From: Axinella damicornis
Lineage: Eukaryota > Porifera > Demospongiae > Axinellida > Axinellidae
NCBI GenBank assembly: GCA_963931865.1
Contig: OZ007509.1
Location: 12,823,671 to 12,887,670, forward strand
Reading direction: 5' to 3'
DNA: 64,000 nt
Below the pieces are notes generated by a model that was not told where the DNA came from, searched no databases, and saw nothing but the letters and a program-made list of their open reading frames with translations. The translations under genes and the position numbers were made by a program. Every line of letters begins with the position of its first letter. Position 1 is the first letter of the stretch. Below, one piece after another: positions 10,833-22,400 of this stretch.

Positions 10833-12061
10833 GTATGACCAACTTATTGGATGGATAATTGCTTGATTTAGTGCATAACATTAGCTGCAATTCTATATTA
10901 TAATAGACGGTACAGATGATAATGAATTGCCTGACCTTGAGAATCAGGAATTCTAGGTTATCGACAGCTCATGTGACATGATCTGATGAGACTGGGGTAC
11001 TGCACTCTAGTCATCTGAACAGGCAGAAGCATACTGGCCATCTGGCTTGGCCATAGCAGTTGCAGCCATTCTGACAGCCAGCCGCCGAAGTGTGGGCTGA
11101 TCAGTGGTGCATGGAAAGGCTATGGGGAGTTGCAGTTCAGTTGTAGGTTGGTGAAGTGTCTCTCTAGCCAAGCGTGCAAGTTGACATGAGACAATTAGCG
11201 AGAGCATGCAGGAGCGACTGTGGCAGTCAGTAACGAACCGTGTGATTAGTGATTCATTTTCAAAATTGCCACTAATTGGCAGCTTCCCTTCTCTGCTTTA
11301 CATAATTATGTCAGTTCCACACCGAACCTTCCCAGCCCCACTCTCATGTAGCAGTTGTATCAGTGTTCACATGCACTAGCTGCTTACTGACATGTGCAGT
11401 ATAGGTAACTTTAGCCTTAGCATGATTATAGTGTTCTTTCAAGGAAATTCTCGGTTGGCTAGTATTCATGATTATGAAGTTTCTCCAATTCCAACCATGC
11501 AAATGTTCACCAAAATTCTTCAATTGCCACCGTTTCGACTACTAACTGGCAACTGATACCATCTTTATAACATGTGACCAGGACATAACCTGACCTAATT
11601 ATGACTCAGTCAAGCTGTACACATTCTCCCCACATAGTTACAATTGGATCTGTGTTCCCATGCTGTGCCAATCAGTACCAGGGAAATACACAGACCCACA
11701 CGGAACATGCCCATGTGGATCACAGCCTGAATTTGTGTCTGCTAGAGTGCATGAGTGGAAAGATCATGTGGACACCAACAAAACTTCAGGCCCTCATGCA
11801 TTTAGAAGACAGTATAATCCCTCCCAAGTCCCTGTAAACTGTGTGGTTCCGATGTAACATTAGGATATAACTTGGGTTGGGTTGTAGTGCGGTGATAAAA
11901 TTTTGTAGTGCACAAGAGCAGTAAGTCAAGTGTTCAATTCAGAAATTTGAGCTGGATATTGTCATGTGCAATTAGATTTACAATACTAAAGTTTAGAACA
12001 GAATGCAATAAATATGATCGTAGCTACTTAGCTAGTTAATCAATAAAAGGAAAAATCTATA
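10833..12061. other. Scrambled intron sequence of the Kelch gene family
   Basis: Up to about 11,460 the sequence continues the inverted block. At 11,465-11,540 is the second copy of the hammerhead-core-like repeat. From 11,545 it is collinear, in the same orientation, with gene B intron 1 (26,003-26,750). No intact exon. Confidence 0.6.
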
Positions 12062-12300
12062 CACGTGAACATCAGCTGACCAACTGGAGAGGAGGTGGAT
12101 GTAGGCATCATGTGCACCTGCTCTTTTCTGAGGAAGTCAATTTCATCTCTCGATCAGCTTGTGTTGGTCACCCTCTGCAGCCATGTGTAGCTCGGAAACA
12201 ATTTCACTTTTCAGTATCTAGCCTGCATGAAGTTAGTCCGTTGTGTGTTCAGTATCTAGCCTGCATGAAGTTAGTCCGTTGTGTACGTGTTCAGCGGTCT
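12062..12300 (-). pseudogene. Fragment of coiled-coil exon 3' end
   Basis: About 100 bp match the 3' end and donor of the long coiled-coil exon of genes B and C (compare 15,895-16,050), but with deletions and frame breaks. A roughly 38-bp segment (tcagtatctagcctgcatga and following) is then tandemly duplicated. It is a broken leftover between genes A and B. Confidence 0.65.
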
Positions 12301-13136
12301 AGTAATTGAGTGTCTTGAACCAGGTATAGTGCATAGGTGTTGCTCACACAACACCCAGAAGTTTGAGTTGCCCACCATTTAATTTGGTGTTGCTCATGCA
12401 ATTCTCCTATGACATTTGTAATTCACACTAGCACATTATTACAAAGTGAGGATGCAAAGCATGAGCACAGGATCGACTCTTGATCTGATTTAGGTCTGCA
12501 ACTGTGTAATTTGAAAATTAAGCTCAGATAAGTAGTTGGCTAACTAAATACACCAAGCAGTGGATTTTACTCACATGAAAACATCAGATTCTGTTGTTCA
12601 TACAGTGATCATCTTTTATAGTCATGAGAGATGCTATAGAGTTCTTGCATATCTCTATTGCTGCCTGGGTTACATATTACATGCCGCTGCATGGAAACGA
12701 TCCCCTTCTACCTCAGTGAACTGGATGGAGAGCAATCTGCTCACGTACTGTATGTTCCAATCCATACGTATATAAACACATGCGCATGCGCAATCATAGC
12801 AAGTGTATTCGTGTGGAAAAGTCATTTTAAGATTTCAGCAGTGTAGGAATATACAAGATGTGCATGTACAGAAATAAAACTGTAGGCTTGAGAACTGCTG
12901 TTGTAGCTCATTCTCAAGCTGTTACAGACAGTACAAAATGTGGAGTGGAATGGATTGAGATACTCACTATACAACTGCAAAGTGGGTATGGCTGAACTAA
13001 TGGAGTCACAGGCATACAATTCTCTGCATACAAAATTTATACAGTATGAGAAAAGTGACAGTAAGGCTGAGGACAGTATGCTGGAGCACAAATATACTTT
13101 CTATAAGGGCAGTGTCTGATGTTAGGAGATGAGAGG
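12301..13136. other. Spacer; right part is a duplicated 3' flank
   Basis: 12,832-13,136 is the counterpart of 1-296. The left part (12,301-12,831) holds nothing recognised. Confidence 0.6.
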
Positions 13137-13453
13137 TCAGAAAGTGGGGGAACAAGTAGGAATGTACTTGTCCCTCATTTCTCTCCCGAGCTGCTCCTCA
13201 CCCAGAAACTCCACTGCCTCAATGACGGTGGCCCAGGAGGAAGGAGGGTGGATTCGCTCCAGCCAAGTCTCCAGCATCTCTAGTAGGCACTTGTGGGGGT
13301 CGTGTTGACACTTCTCAGCGATGCCTCCCAGTGTTCCCTTCGGAATTTCCAGGAGTACTCCAATCATCTTCCATTTGTCAGCCACCTTGTGGTAGAGAGC
13401 ATCCATAAGATCTTTCAGCACGGGCTTTCTGGGTGCTCCCTCAGTCTTTCCAC
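13137..13453 (-). CDS. Gene B terminal exon: Death domain of gene A type
   Basis: 317 bp from acceptor tcatcag to stop. 94 of 105 residues match the gene A terminal exon; it is unlike the terminal exon of gene C. Same acceptor phase (1) in all three genes, which makes exon exchange neutral for the frame. Confidence 0.85.
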
Positions 13454-16400
13454 CTGATGAGAAGATAAAGGTTCAACTATTGTGACTTGGTCCAGAGGGA
13501 AGCATGTTTGGATGTTGCTGAAACGTACATCATCCAACTTGAGTGAAGCAATAACAGAATACACTACAACATATCACTGAATGAGGAGCTCACACTGATG
13601 TTTTAAGGGTCAATCACAATGGGGAAATTCAAGCTTACATCTTTCCACCTAACTACATTATAAATTTACTTTGTCAAAAAGAGATGTTACATTAATGAAT
13701 CTATGGAGATGTACTAATGGAGACCTTGTCACTGCCTGCATACCATTACTGAGCTTTGATGCATTGGGCAGAAACTGAACACTTGGGAAATCCCTAGCAT
13801 GAAGTGAACATATGAGTGAAACATAATATAGTAGTATAACCTAAGGTCCTCTGACTGAGTAAGGAATGGAACCTGCCATTCTGTGCAAGGTGTGTGAGTA
13901 CCTCAATGACTATATAGCTGGCATGGTCTATAATTATGTTCTAATGCCCCATAATTTATACAGAAGATGTGAAACAGTACTTATGCAATAATTACCTAGT
14001 ATTTTAGTATCTTTCTGTGCTGACATCTGGATAGCAATTTCTGATGAGAATTCGTTTGAAATAGCACCTGATGAAAGCAGAGATATACAGGGTCGTAAAA
14101 GTATATGGACATAATGAAAGGGATATGACCATTGAGTACTAGGACTTGCACTGTGGGAGTATGACTGGACACTCTCCAGATGATGCTTGAAACTTAAAAT
14201 TAAAATCCCCTTTCATCACAATTGCTAACACTCATTGCAAAGTTAAGTAACTTGAATGTTGTCATCTATGCATGGTCATGTTGCTATAGCAGAAAGATAA
14301 ACAGCACAACAGAATCAGAATGGTTGTATCAAATGACCAACCTGTGGGTGAGAGTACACTGCTTTTACTGCTAGGAGACGGTACTCCAGGACTTGGAGGC
14401 AGTGTGCCTGCAGCTGGAAGATTAGTAAAGCAAAATTTCAGGTTCGGGAAATATATTCTTCACAGTTGTTACATGTAGCTAGCTCTAAAGTTGACATTGC
14501 TCATAGGAAATGATGAATGAATTGCTCACCTGCATCTGGGATGTAGAGGGTGAGGAATGAGCAACCCGTTGCTCCAATCAGGTCAATTCCATGCTCAAGG
14601 CACACATGAGGTTTGTCTGCATGTGGCCAACGAAGGAGCAGCTCACACCTGGGAATCATCTGACCACCACGGAAGTAATCAACATTCCCTTTCCTAATCT
14701 AAACAAAAACACGCAGGTAAGCAACTCTTCACTTCAAATTGCACGAGCTCAAGAGTACAACTATAATAGCTAGAGTTATGTGTCACTTACTATGGGATCA
14801 TAGAGTGGAATGATTTTCCAGCCACTCTTCAGTGTCACGCCTTCCCTCGGAACGGATAATGAAATATTTTCCCCGTCAAATCCAAGGCTCATTTCGGTAT
14901 CTTCTCTGACATGTGATGTCCTGGTATAGAACTCTTCCACAGCCTGTATTGGGAGGATGGATGTTGAAAAATTGCTCCATCCAGCATGGTATGCACATGT
15001 ATATATAATGGGTATACTTACAGTGCGGTGAACATCGAGGTTCTTGGTGATCACAAAGTGCACTCTGCAGTCATTCACACCTTTCCTGGTATAGACCTGA
15101 CCACAATATTGGTCAAAGATCTCCTTGTCGTGCCCAGCAATTTCTAGGCTCTCAACAGCTCCTGCCGATGCAGTTGAGATTGTGGATGTTTCTGTGTTAG
15201 TGGTTGTTCTTGGTGCTAGCTGCTTGATCTGCATGGAAGTGGGCGGATAACGTTGGACTCGGTGGGACTTTCTGGAAACTTTCCGTTTACCTACTCCAAG
15301 GCCAGAAAACTGGGTTAGCGACAAGCTACCGTATGAACTGTGGTGACTGAAGATGCCTCCATCTCTCGTTCTGAACGAGTAAGGTAGCTCTTTCTGGGTG
15401 CATTTGGTGGAAACGAAGGCGAGCTGCGAGCACTGCTGATCATTGGAGAGTACAGCACAGTGCTGTATCTCAACAGTGAGGGGCTTTGTGAACTTGTGGG
15501 GACTGTACACCCAGTAGACTGCACTAATGAGCTCACAGTCAGGAGGCATCTGAAACTGACCAGACAGACTGACTTGTATAGTCAACTTTGCTTCTGATAC
15601 TTCAGCTGGTAGACTGCCTTCTGGGACATGAAGCTTGAAGCCATAACCCTCAAACTGAAGGTTTTGTGTTTCTTGTGAGAGAGTGAACGTTGTTTGTGCA
15701 ACAACCTCTGCTCCACGGAATGGAACTGTAGAGAAAATAGTAGCTAGCTACATTATGCATGTTAGATCAAGCATTGAATATATAATAATTATGGTTTATA
15801 TTATACAACAGTCTTTGACTAGTACGTAACAACTTGGTAAAATGGGTCTAACTCGAGATTTCTCTACTTAGTGCTCTGGACAGTCAAACTATTGTGAGCA
15901 CCAGCTTACCAACTGGAGAGGAGGCAGGTGTAGGCATCATGTGCACCTGCTGTTTCCTGAGGAAGTCAATTTCCACTTCTTTGTCCATCAGATCGTATCT
16001 CAGTTGGTCAACTTCCTGGCTGTAAGTGTCTCGAAAGAATTCCACTTTTCTGTATCTAGCCTCAAGTGACTCCTTCTGGGTAGTCAGTTCCTGCTTCTCA
16101 AGTTCCAGTGTTTCAATTCTGTCTTGGTTGCATTGGGAGTCGTTGATGATGGCAGCAATTTCATTCTCTTTCTCTGCTACCTTTTGCTGAAGATTTCTGA
16201 GCTCTATTTGGAGTGAGTCCACTTGGCTTTGCAGTTCTTTGTTCTCCTCAGCTCTGTGTCTTTTAATGGTAGCAATTTCATCATCTTTTTCTTGTCCATC
16301 ACAACGTAGAAACGTTACTTCTATGTTCTTGCTCTCCAGTTCAAGCTGCAGTTTAGCTGCAAGTTCCGTAGCTTGTCCGAGTTCCTCTTCCCTTGCTCCA

Positions 16401-19400
16401 ACCTCTCTTCTAGTTTCCATCAGCTGTTGAGCAATTGCTGCTTCTTCCTGAGCAACGACTGGACCATCGCCGCTGATTTTCTGCACTTCAGCTACTTCAA
16501 CTGTTGTGATCTGGCTAGCGGGAACATATGAAACACCTGTTGAACTATCCACTTGATCTGGTTTGGTCAGGTCTTCTGACAGAGTTGGAACTTGGGTTGC
16601 TTTCTCTTGGGTTTGTGCAACAGCCGACACTTGTTGACTTTGAGATCGCTGAAGAGCTCTGATGTGTTTATCCTTCCCGTATAGCTGCCGCTCTAACTCT
16701 CCTTTCTCCTGGTCTTTGGCTCGAATTTGTGCCCCCATAGCCAATCTTACTTGCTCCTTCTCTCGTAGTTGATGCTCCAAAGCTGATTTCATTTGATGAA
16801 ACTGCTGCTGAATGGATACCCTTGCTTGCTCCCTAAGTTCAATTTGATGCTCTAAAGTCGCTGTCATCTGGTAATATGTTTGCTGTAAAGCTGTATTCGT
16901 TTGGTCTCTCACCTGGATTTGATGCTCCAAAGCTGCCCTCGTTTGATCAAACTGCTGTTGTGCAGCTACCCTTGCTTCATCGTTCATGCGAACGTGTTCT
17001 TCCAGGTTTTCTTTTGTTTGGGAAAGCTGCTGTTCTAGAACTGGGACTTGGTCAGCTTCCTGTTCAGCTCTCACGGCTCTAGCCAGGGCGAGTCTGGCTT
17101 TCCTCTGTGCAGTTGCAACCTTCTCCTCCATTTGAAGTACTTCTTCTTGCAGCTTCTGGGTATTTCGCTCTCTCTCTGCATGCAGTGTATAATGGCAAAG
17201 GACATGTTATAGACAAATGATTCTGAGCTCAAATTGACATGATTTACTTGTATTTGTGCTTTGCAGTCAAAATACTTGTATGTCTACACTGTAAACTAGT
17301 AGATTCTGAACGGGATGTCCAGTTGTGCACAAGAAAACCTTCCCTGCTATGGTATATACATGTCCATAAGGTAGGTAATTGAGGCTATTCTACCTCGATC
17401 ACTATGGTAAATGGAAAGTGCACTTAAATTCCACTACGTACGCACATAGTTGCCCATGAATTCTGAACACTGGGTGACATTTTGAAGGATGAGACTCACA
17501 CAATGTATATTAGTCCAAAAAACTAAGCTCATTACAAGAAGTGTTATCAAAGATGGCTGAACAGGATATGCTAGGTCAGAAGAAGGAAACTAGCTCTACA
17601 AATGCCCAATTCATCACAACCGGATGACACAATGGAAGGTTGTTTGAATTGCTGGTAGCTTTAGAGTTTATAGTGGTGTGTCATAAAAATGATAATCTTA
17701 AGTTAATTGCGTACAAAAGAAACACAAGGGGTAGCTTGCAAATGGGTGGTTACAACTGGCATGCTACTCCTTGGTAATACTGTGGACAACCCAACGTAGT
17801 AGTGATCCCAATACAAGTCTCACATGGCCAGTGTACAAGCAACTGCACATTATGTATTGCAACATGAGTAGTCACTCAATTCTGATGTTAGCATCTTTCT
17901 GAAGATCTACATTTGCAGCTGAAGTGTGTGAATGAAGTAAGGCTGCATGCTGGATCATATTTGCGTACATGCACATAATAACCAGTGCTCAGAAATATTG
18001 CACACCACTTGCACGTCTCTCAGGATAGCAATGCTACTGTGGATACACAAGATGTGAAAGAGTTGACACAAAACCAGCACAAACAATGTAGCACACACCT
18101 CCCCAACAGCACAGTGAATCTGAACATGAAAGTGTATCGTTCTAGCCAGGGAGTAACAGGCTAGAATGATATGAGGGCAAAGCCTGACGTTGTCCCAGTA
18201 TACAACTCACACACACAGAAGTGATGGCATGTATGGACACCAGACGAAGGAATCGTTTCACTACAAATCTGTGACAATATTTGGATTGGGACGAGAGGGT
18301 GGGAGAGTGGGAGGGTGAAGTCTGATCACACAGAGATTGAAAATGAGACAATTACCAAACAAACAGAATGAGGAACTGTTTTATCCAGCATTGATATCAA
18401 ACTTTAGTGCAAAGCAGCAGATGACAATGACAATTGCAGTAGGGACAAGCCACCTGGCAATGAATGCTGCTACAACAGTCAGCTCAAGAGTGGGAAGCTA
18501 CAGTAGCAGTAAACTGGGACAGACAAGTGAGTTGTACAGACGTCACAGGGAGTGATGACTACAGTGACAAGGAACAATGGCATGCTCCAGCATTTCAAGC
18601 TGGTCACTAGATACTGCTACATGCAGGAGTTGTAGATGGATAGCGGAATACCCAGAGGTGCTCAAATATGTACGATCCTTTCAGGGAGCCTGAGGGTGTG
18701 ACCCCGGCAGTGTGACATTAGCACAACAGAATGAGGTTGGAAGGTGCCAATTAATGGTCGGTAACCACTATCAGTTCACTACAGACATAAATGTTTGACA
18801 CCAGCATGCTCCTGCATGTTTCATGTGAATGTGCTCAGTACAGATATTGCCACATCATCTGGAGATGACTACATAGAAGTACATAACACCATAATAACAG
18901 TGCAGCTATTCAGTATTCACCCAATACAGCATGCATCATTATCTGTTGAATAAATCAGGTCATACCACGTTCAGTTTTCTTCTGTCTCAGTTTCTCCAGT
19001 TCCCTTGTCCTCTCAGCTGTCCCCAGCTGGCTGCTGTCAGCCACACCCACCAGGACCCACTGTCTAGAGGAAGGAGTGTCTCCAGACTGAACTGACTCTG
19101 GGGGAGGAGAGACGGTACACAAGTACCCACCTCCTTAGAAACACTTGGACACTCATGGCAAGTAAGCTAGAGTATGGAGCTCCAAAGCAGACAAAATTAT
19201 GAATCCAGACTTATGGGCAAGTAAAAAGTTCGTGGGCAAATTGCTTATGGGCAAATTCCCATTCCATTCTGAACTGTAAAACTCATGGGCAAAAAAAAAC
19301 AACTTTGTGGGCAAATTGTACTATGGACAAAATTATGAATCCAAACTTATTGGCAAGTAAAACGTTTGTGGGCAAATTGCTTATGGGCAAATTCCCATTC

Positions 19401-22400
19401 CATTCTGAACTGTAAAACTCATGGGCAAAAAAAACAACTTTGTGGGCAAATTGTTTATGGGGAAATTCCCATTCCATCCCGAGTTTGAAAATTCATGGGG
19501 AAATTTCGGCTTGTTGCACATGCTACAGGGATCCAAATGATGTCATCTCTGCTATATATATGATGTCATTTCATGATGTCATGTCTGCTGTATAGATGAT
19601 GTCATTTAATGTCTGTCACCACTGTCACCACTGTCACTACAAACAGCACCGTCATCAGAGATGGCTGAGAGATGTGACATGCTTTCGCCTGCCAGCGGCT
19701 GCAAGTGTGGTTCAGTAGACACACCAAGGCACACCTCAGAGAGCAGTGAGGCGGTGATGTCTCGTACCTCATTGTGTCTCACTGCCGGGAACCCTCCTGT
19801 TTTGCAAGACAGTGCATGTTCGATGTTAAATGGGCTGCAGTTAGATGGCGAATTTTGGAAGGGCCAGTTGTAGCGGAGTGAAAGGGCATCCCTGAAGGCT
19901 GTTTTGTGCAGAGCAAAGCCATGATCTTCAATGGGCAATGCAGTTAGCCAGGTTGATGCTCCTTTCTCTTGGGAAAGCTCCATACAGCGCTTGAGGGAAT
20001 TTGGCAGTTGATTTTGCACCGTTCTCGCATCCTCTTTCTGCTTGGCTCGTTTTTGAGATCGATATCTGACCTTTGCCTCACATTGGGCAGCTTGACATCG
20101 GCAAGACAATGGTTTTGACAAATGATGCGTTCAATGAGAGGAGCACTGATCAGCTGTGAAGCTGCCTGTTGTTCTTCTGCAGTCGCAACAGGGTTGGCCA
20201 AGCCCAAGCCCCCAAGCCTAGCTGGAAGTGCCAGCATGTCGCGGACTAGCTTGTTTGGGTGGGACTGTCCTGAAAGCGCTGGGATGAAGAGTGACTGAAT
20301 TGCAGTCTCGAGTGGTTGAAGAATCTCAGTGGATGAAAGTGCTTCCCAGTCAGTCACTCGTAAAAGATAGTTCCACCGCGAAGAGAGGCCATGGGTGAAG
20401 GCAGCATACGCTGCATGAGGTTGTGTTTCTGCGAACTTGCTGAGCTTCTCTATTTCTCTCACCCACACGTTCACCTTCCTTTCGATGTACTGTTGTACGC
20501 CAAAATACGGCGAAATTTCACTCCCCGACACTGTCCGACACAGACCTGGAGACCCTGGTTGACATTCGGTGATACTCCCTAGTGCTCGAATCAGCCACGG
20601 AGACAAAAAGTGAGCCTGCAGCAGAGGGATCATGAGGCTTCCCGAAAATGTAAAAATCTCGGAGAAAGTTCCTTCAGAGAAGAAGCAGGGAGCGTCGTAC
20701 GATAATACATCAATTTGTTCGATCATACCTTCATCCGAAAATGGACTTTGGCTGGCTGTAGTTCCAGAACCAAGCAACAGAGAATCACCAAACTTTCACA
20801 TCGCACTGTTTCAACTCAAAGTGCGATGGTATCGACTGAAGGTCCCGCCCACTTCCGGTAATATACGCGTTCGGCACTAATGTGTCCGATTATAGTAGGC
20901 ATCCGATATTCAATTCCCTACTCTATCACCCTATGGTTAATGAGCCCCAAAGAAAACCTCCAAGAGAATGGACTATGGGTAGCCATGTGCAGTAATGTTC
21001 ACCAATGGAGTAGCTACCGGAACCATTGGGTATAGTGAGTCTACCAGCACTGACACACTACACAGGATGTGCCTCGTCCCCAGCAGAGGAGATGGGGTTG
21101 AGGAAGGGGGAAAGTGTTGGGTGGTCCATTTTATTCTGTGAGCACTGGCATACTGAGTTAATGGTATATACAACCTTCTAGGGACTATGACTACTACAAG
21201 GAAGCCACGCGCACCCATAGTCTTTGTTGTATACACCAAGTAAGGGAGAGATACTTTCATTATTTGTGCCGTCCAATCTGCCATACTGCAAGCAATCAAA
21301 GCTGGACATGAGAATATGCAGCCTCCATTGTTACAATGTGTACTGACTGTGCATCAGAGGCTGACTGGTTCAGTTGTTGCATCATTAGCCTCATTCCCAG
21401 ACCATTCTCATGTGCAGGTTTGGTTGCTTGCAATACGGACAACTGGACAGCACAAAGAATGAAAGCACCTCTCCATTACTGACATGCATGTCACTAGCTA
21501 TGCCACACATACCAGGAGACGGGAGGCTGGACACACAATTAGACAATGAATTGGACACAAGTGTATGTCAATTAGGGACCTGTTCAATCTGCATGAAGAC
21601 ATTGTCAATGAACATGCAACCCAGTGCAATGTATATATATGATAATATGTGTTCTACTCACCAAACTCCAGCACAGTTGTATCAGCCAGCTTGGGGTGAT
21701 CATCATCTGAACCCCCACGGACATAACTTGAACATCCCCCAAATGTTGTGGCATGTACCCGGCCTTGGTCCATCTCGAAGGCAGTGAGGGTGTGCCCGCA
21801 CCGTGACTGTGTACCTTCAGGAACAGTGAGCTGTGGAGAGGGAAGACAACTGACTGGTGGATGCAGGTTCAAGATACACATTGAGCATACTGTTGTACAA
21901 TTGCACAGATCCAGAACCTGATTTGAAATGTAGAACACATACATGTGATTATTCATCGTGGTAAGACCCTACCACTGCAACCAGTGTGGACAAATTATAC
22001 AGCCATCACAACATTACTGATCAGAGATATGTACCGTATCAGTACATTGTAACTACCTTGGCTGAATACAACCATAGTGTCATTTGGGATACCATGGTCC
22101 ACTAGAACATTCAGTCAGCATTCTATATAAGGAAACCTTAACCGACAATGAATTGTGTACCTCCCTAACGTGGTTCCTCTAATTTAACAAAATTCATACT
22201 AAAGTCACTGATAACTGGAAGCAGGATGCTACAGAAAACCAACAATTAAGCTTGCTTTGTGGTTGTTGGCAGATCACTTCAACTAGACACGGACAGAAAG
22301 CAAAACCTTTGGAGGGATATCAGGCAGTGCTATGATGGTCAGCACCTGTACCATGAACCTTTGGAGGGATATCAGGCAGTGCTATGATGGTCAGCACCTG

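Noticed and set aside
18142..18555. Short frames in gene B intron 5
   Set aside because: No splice context; counterparts in gene C are broken by indels.
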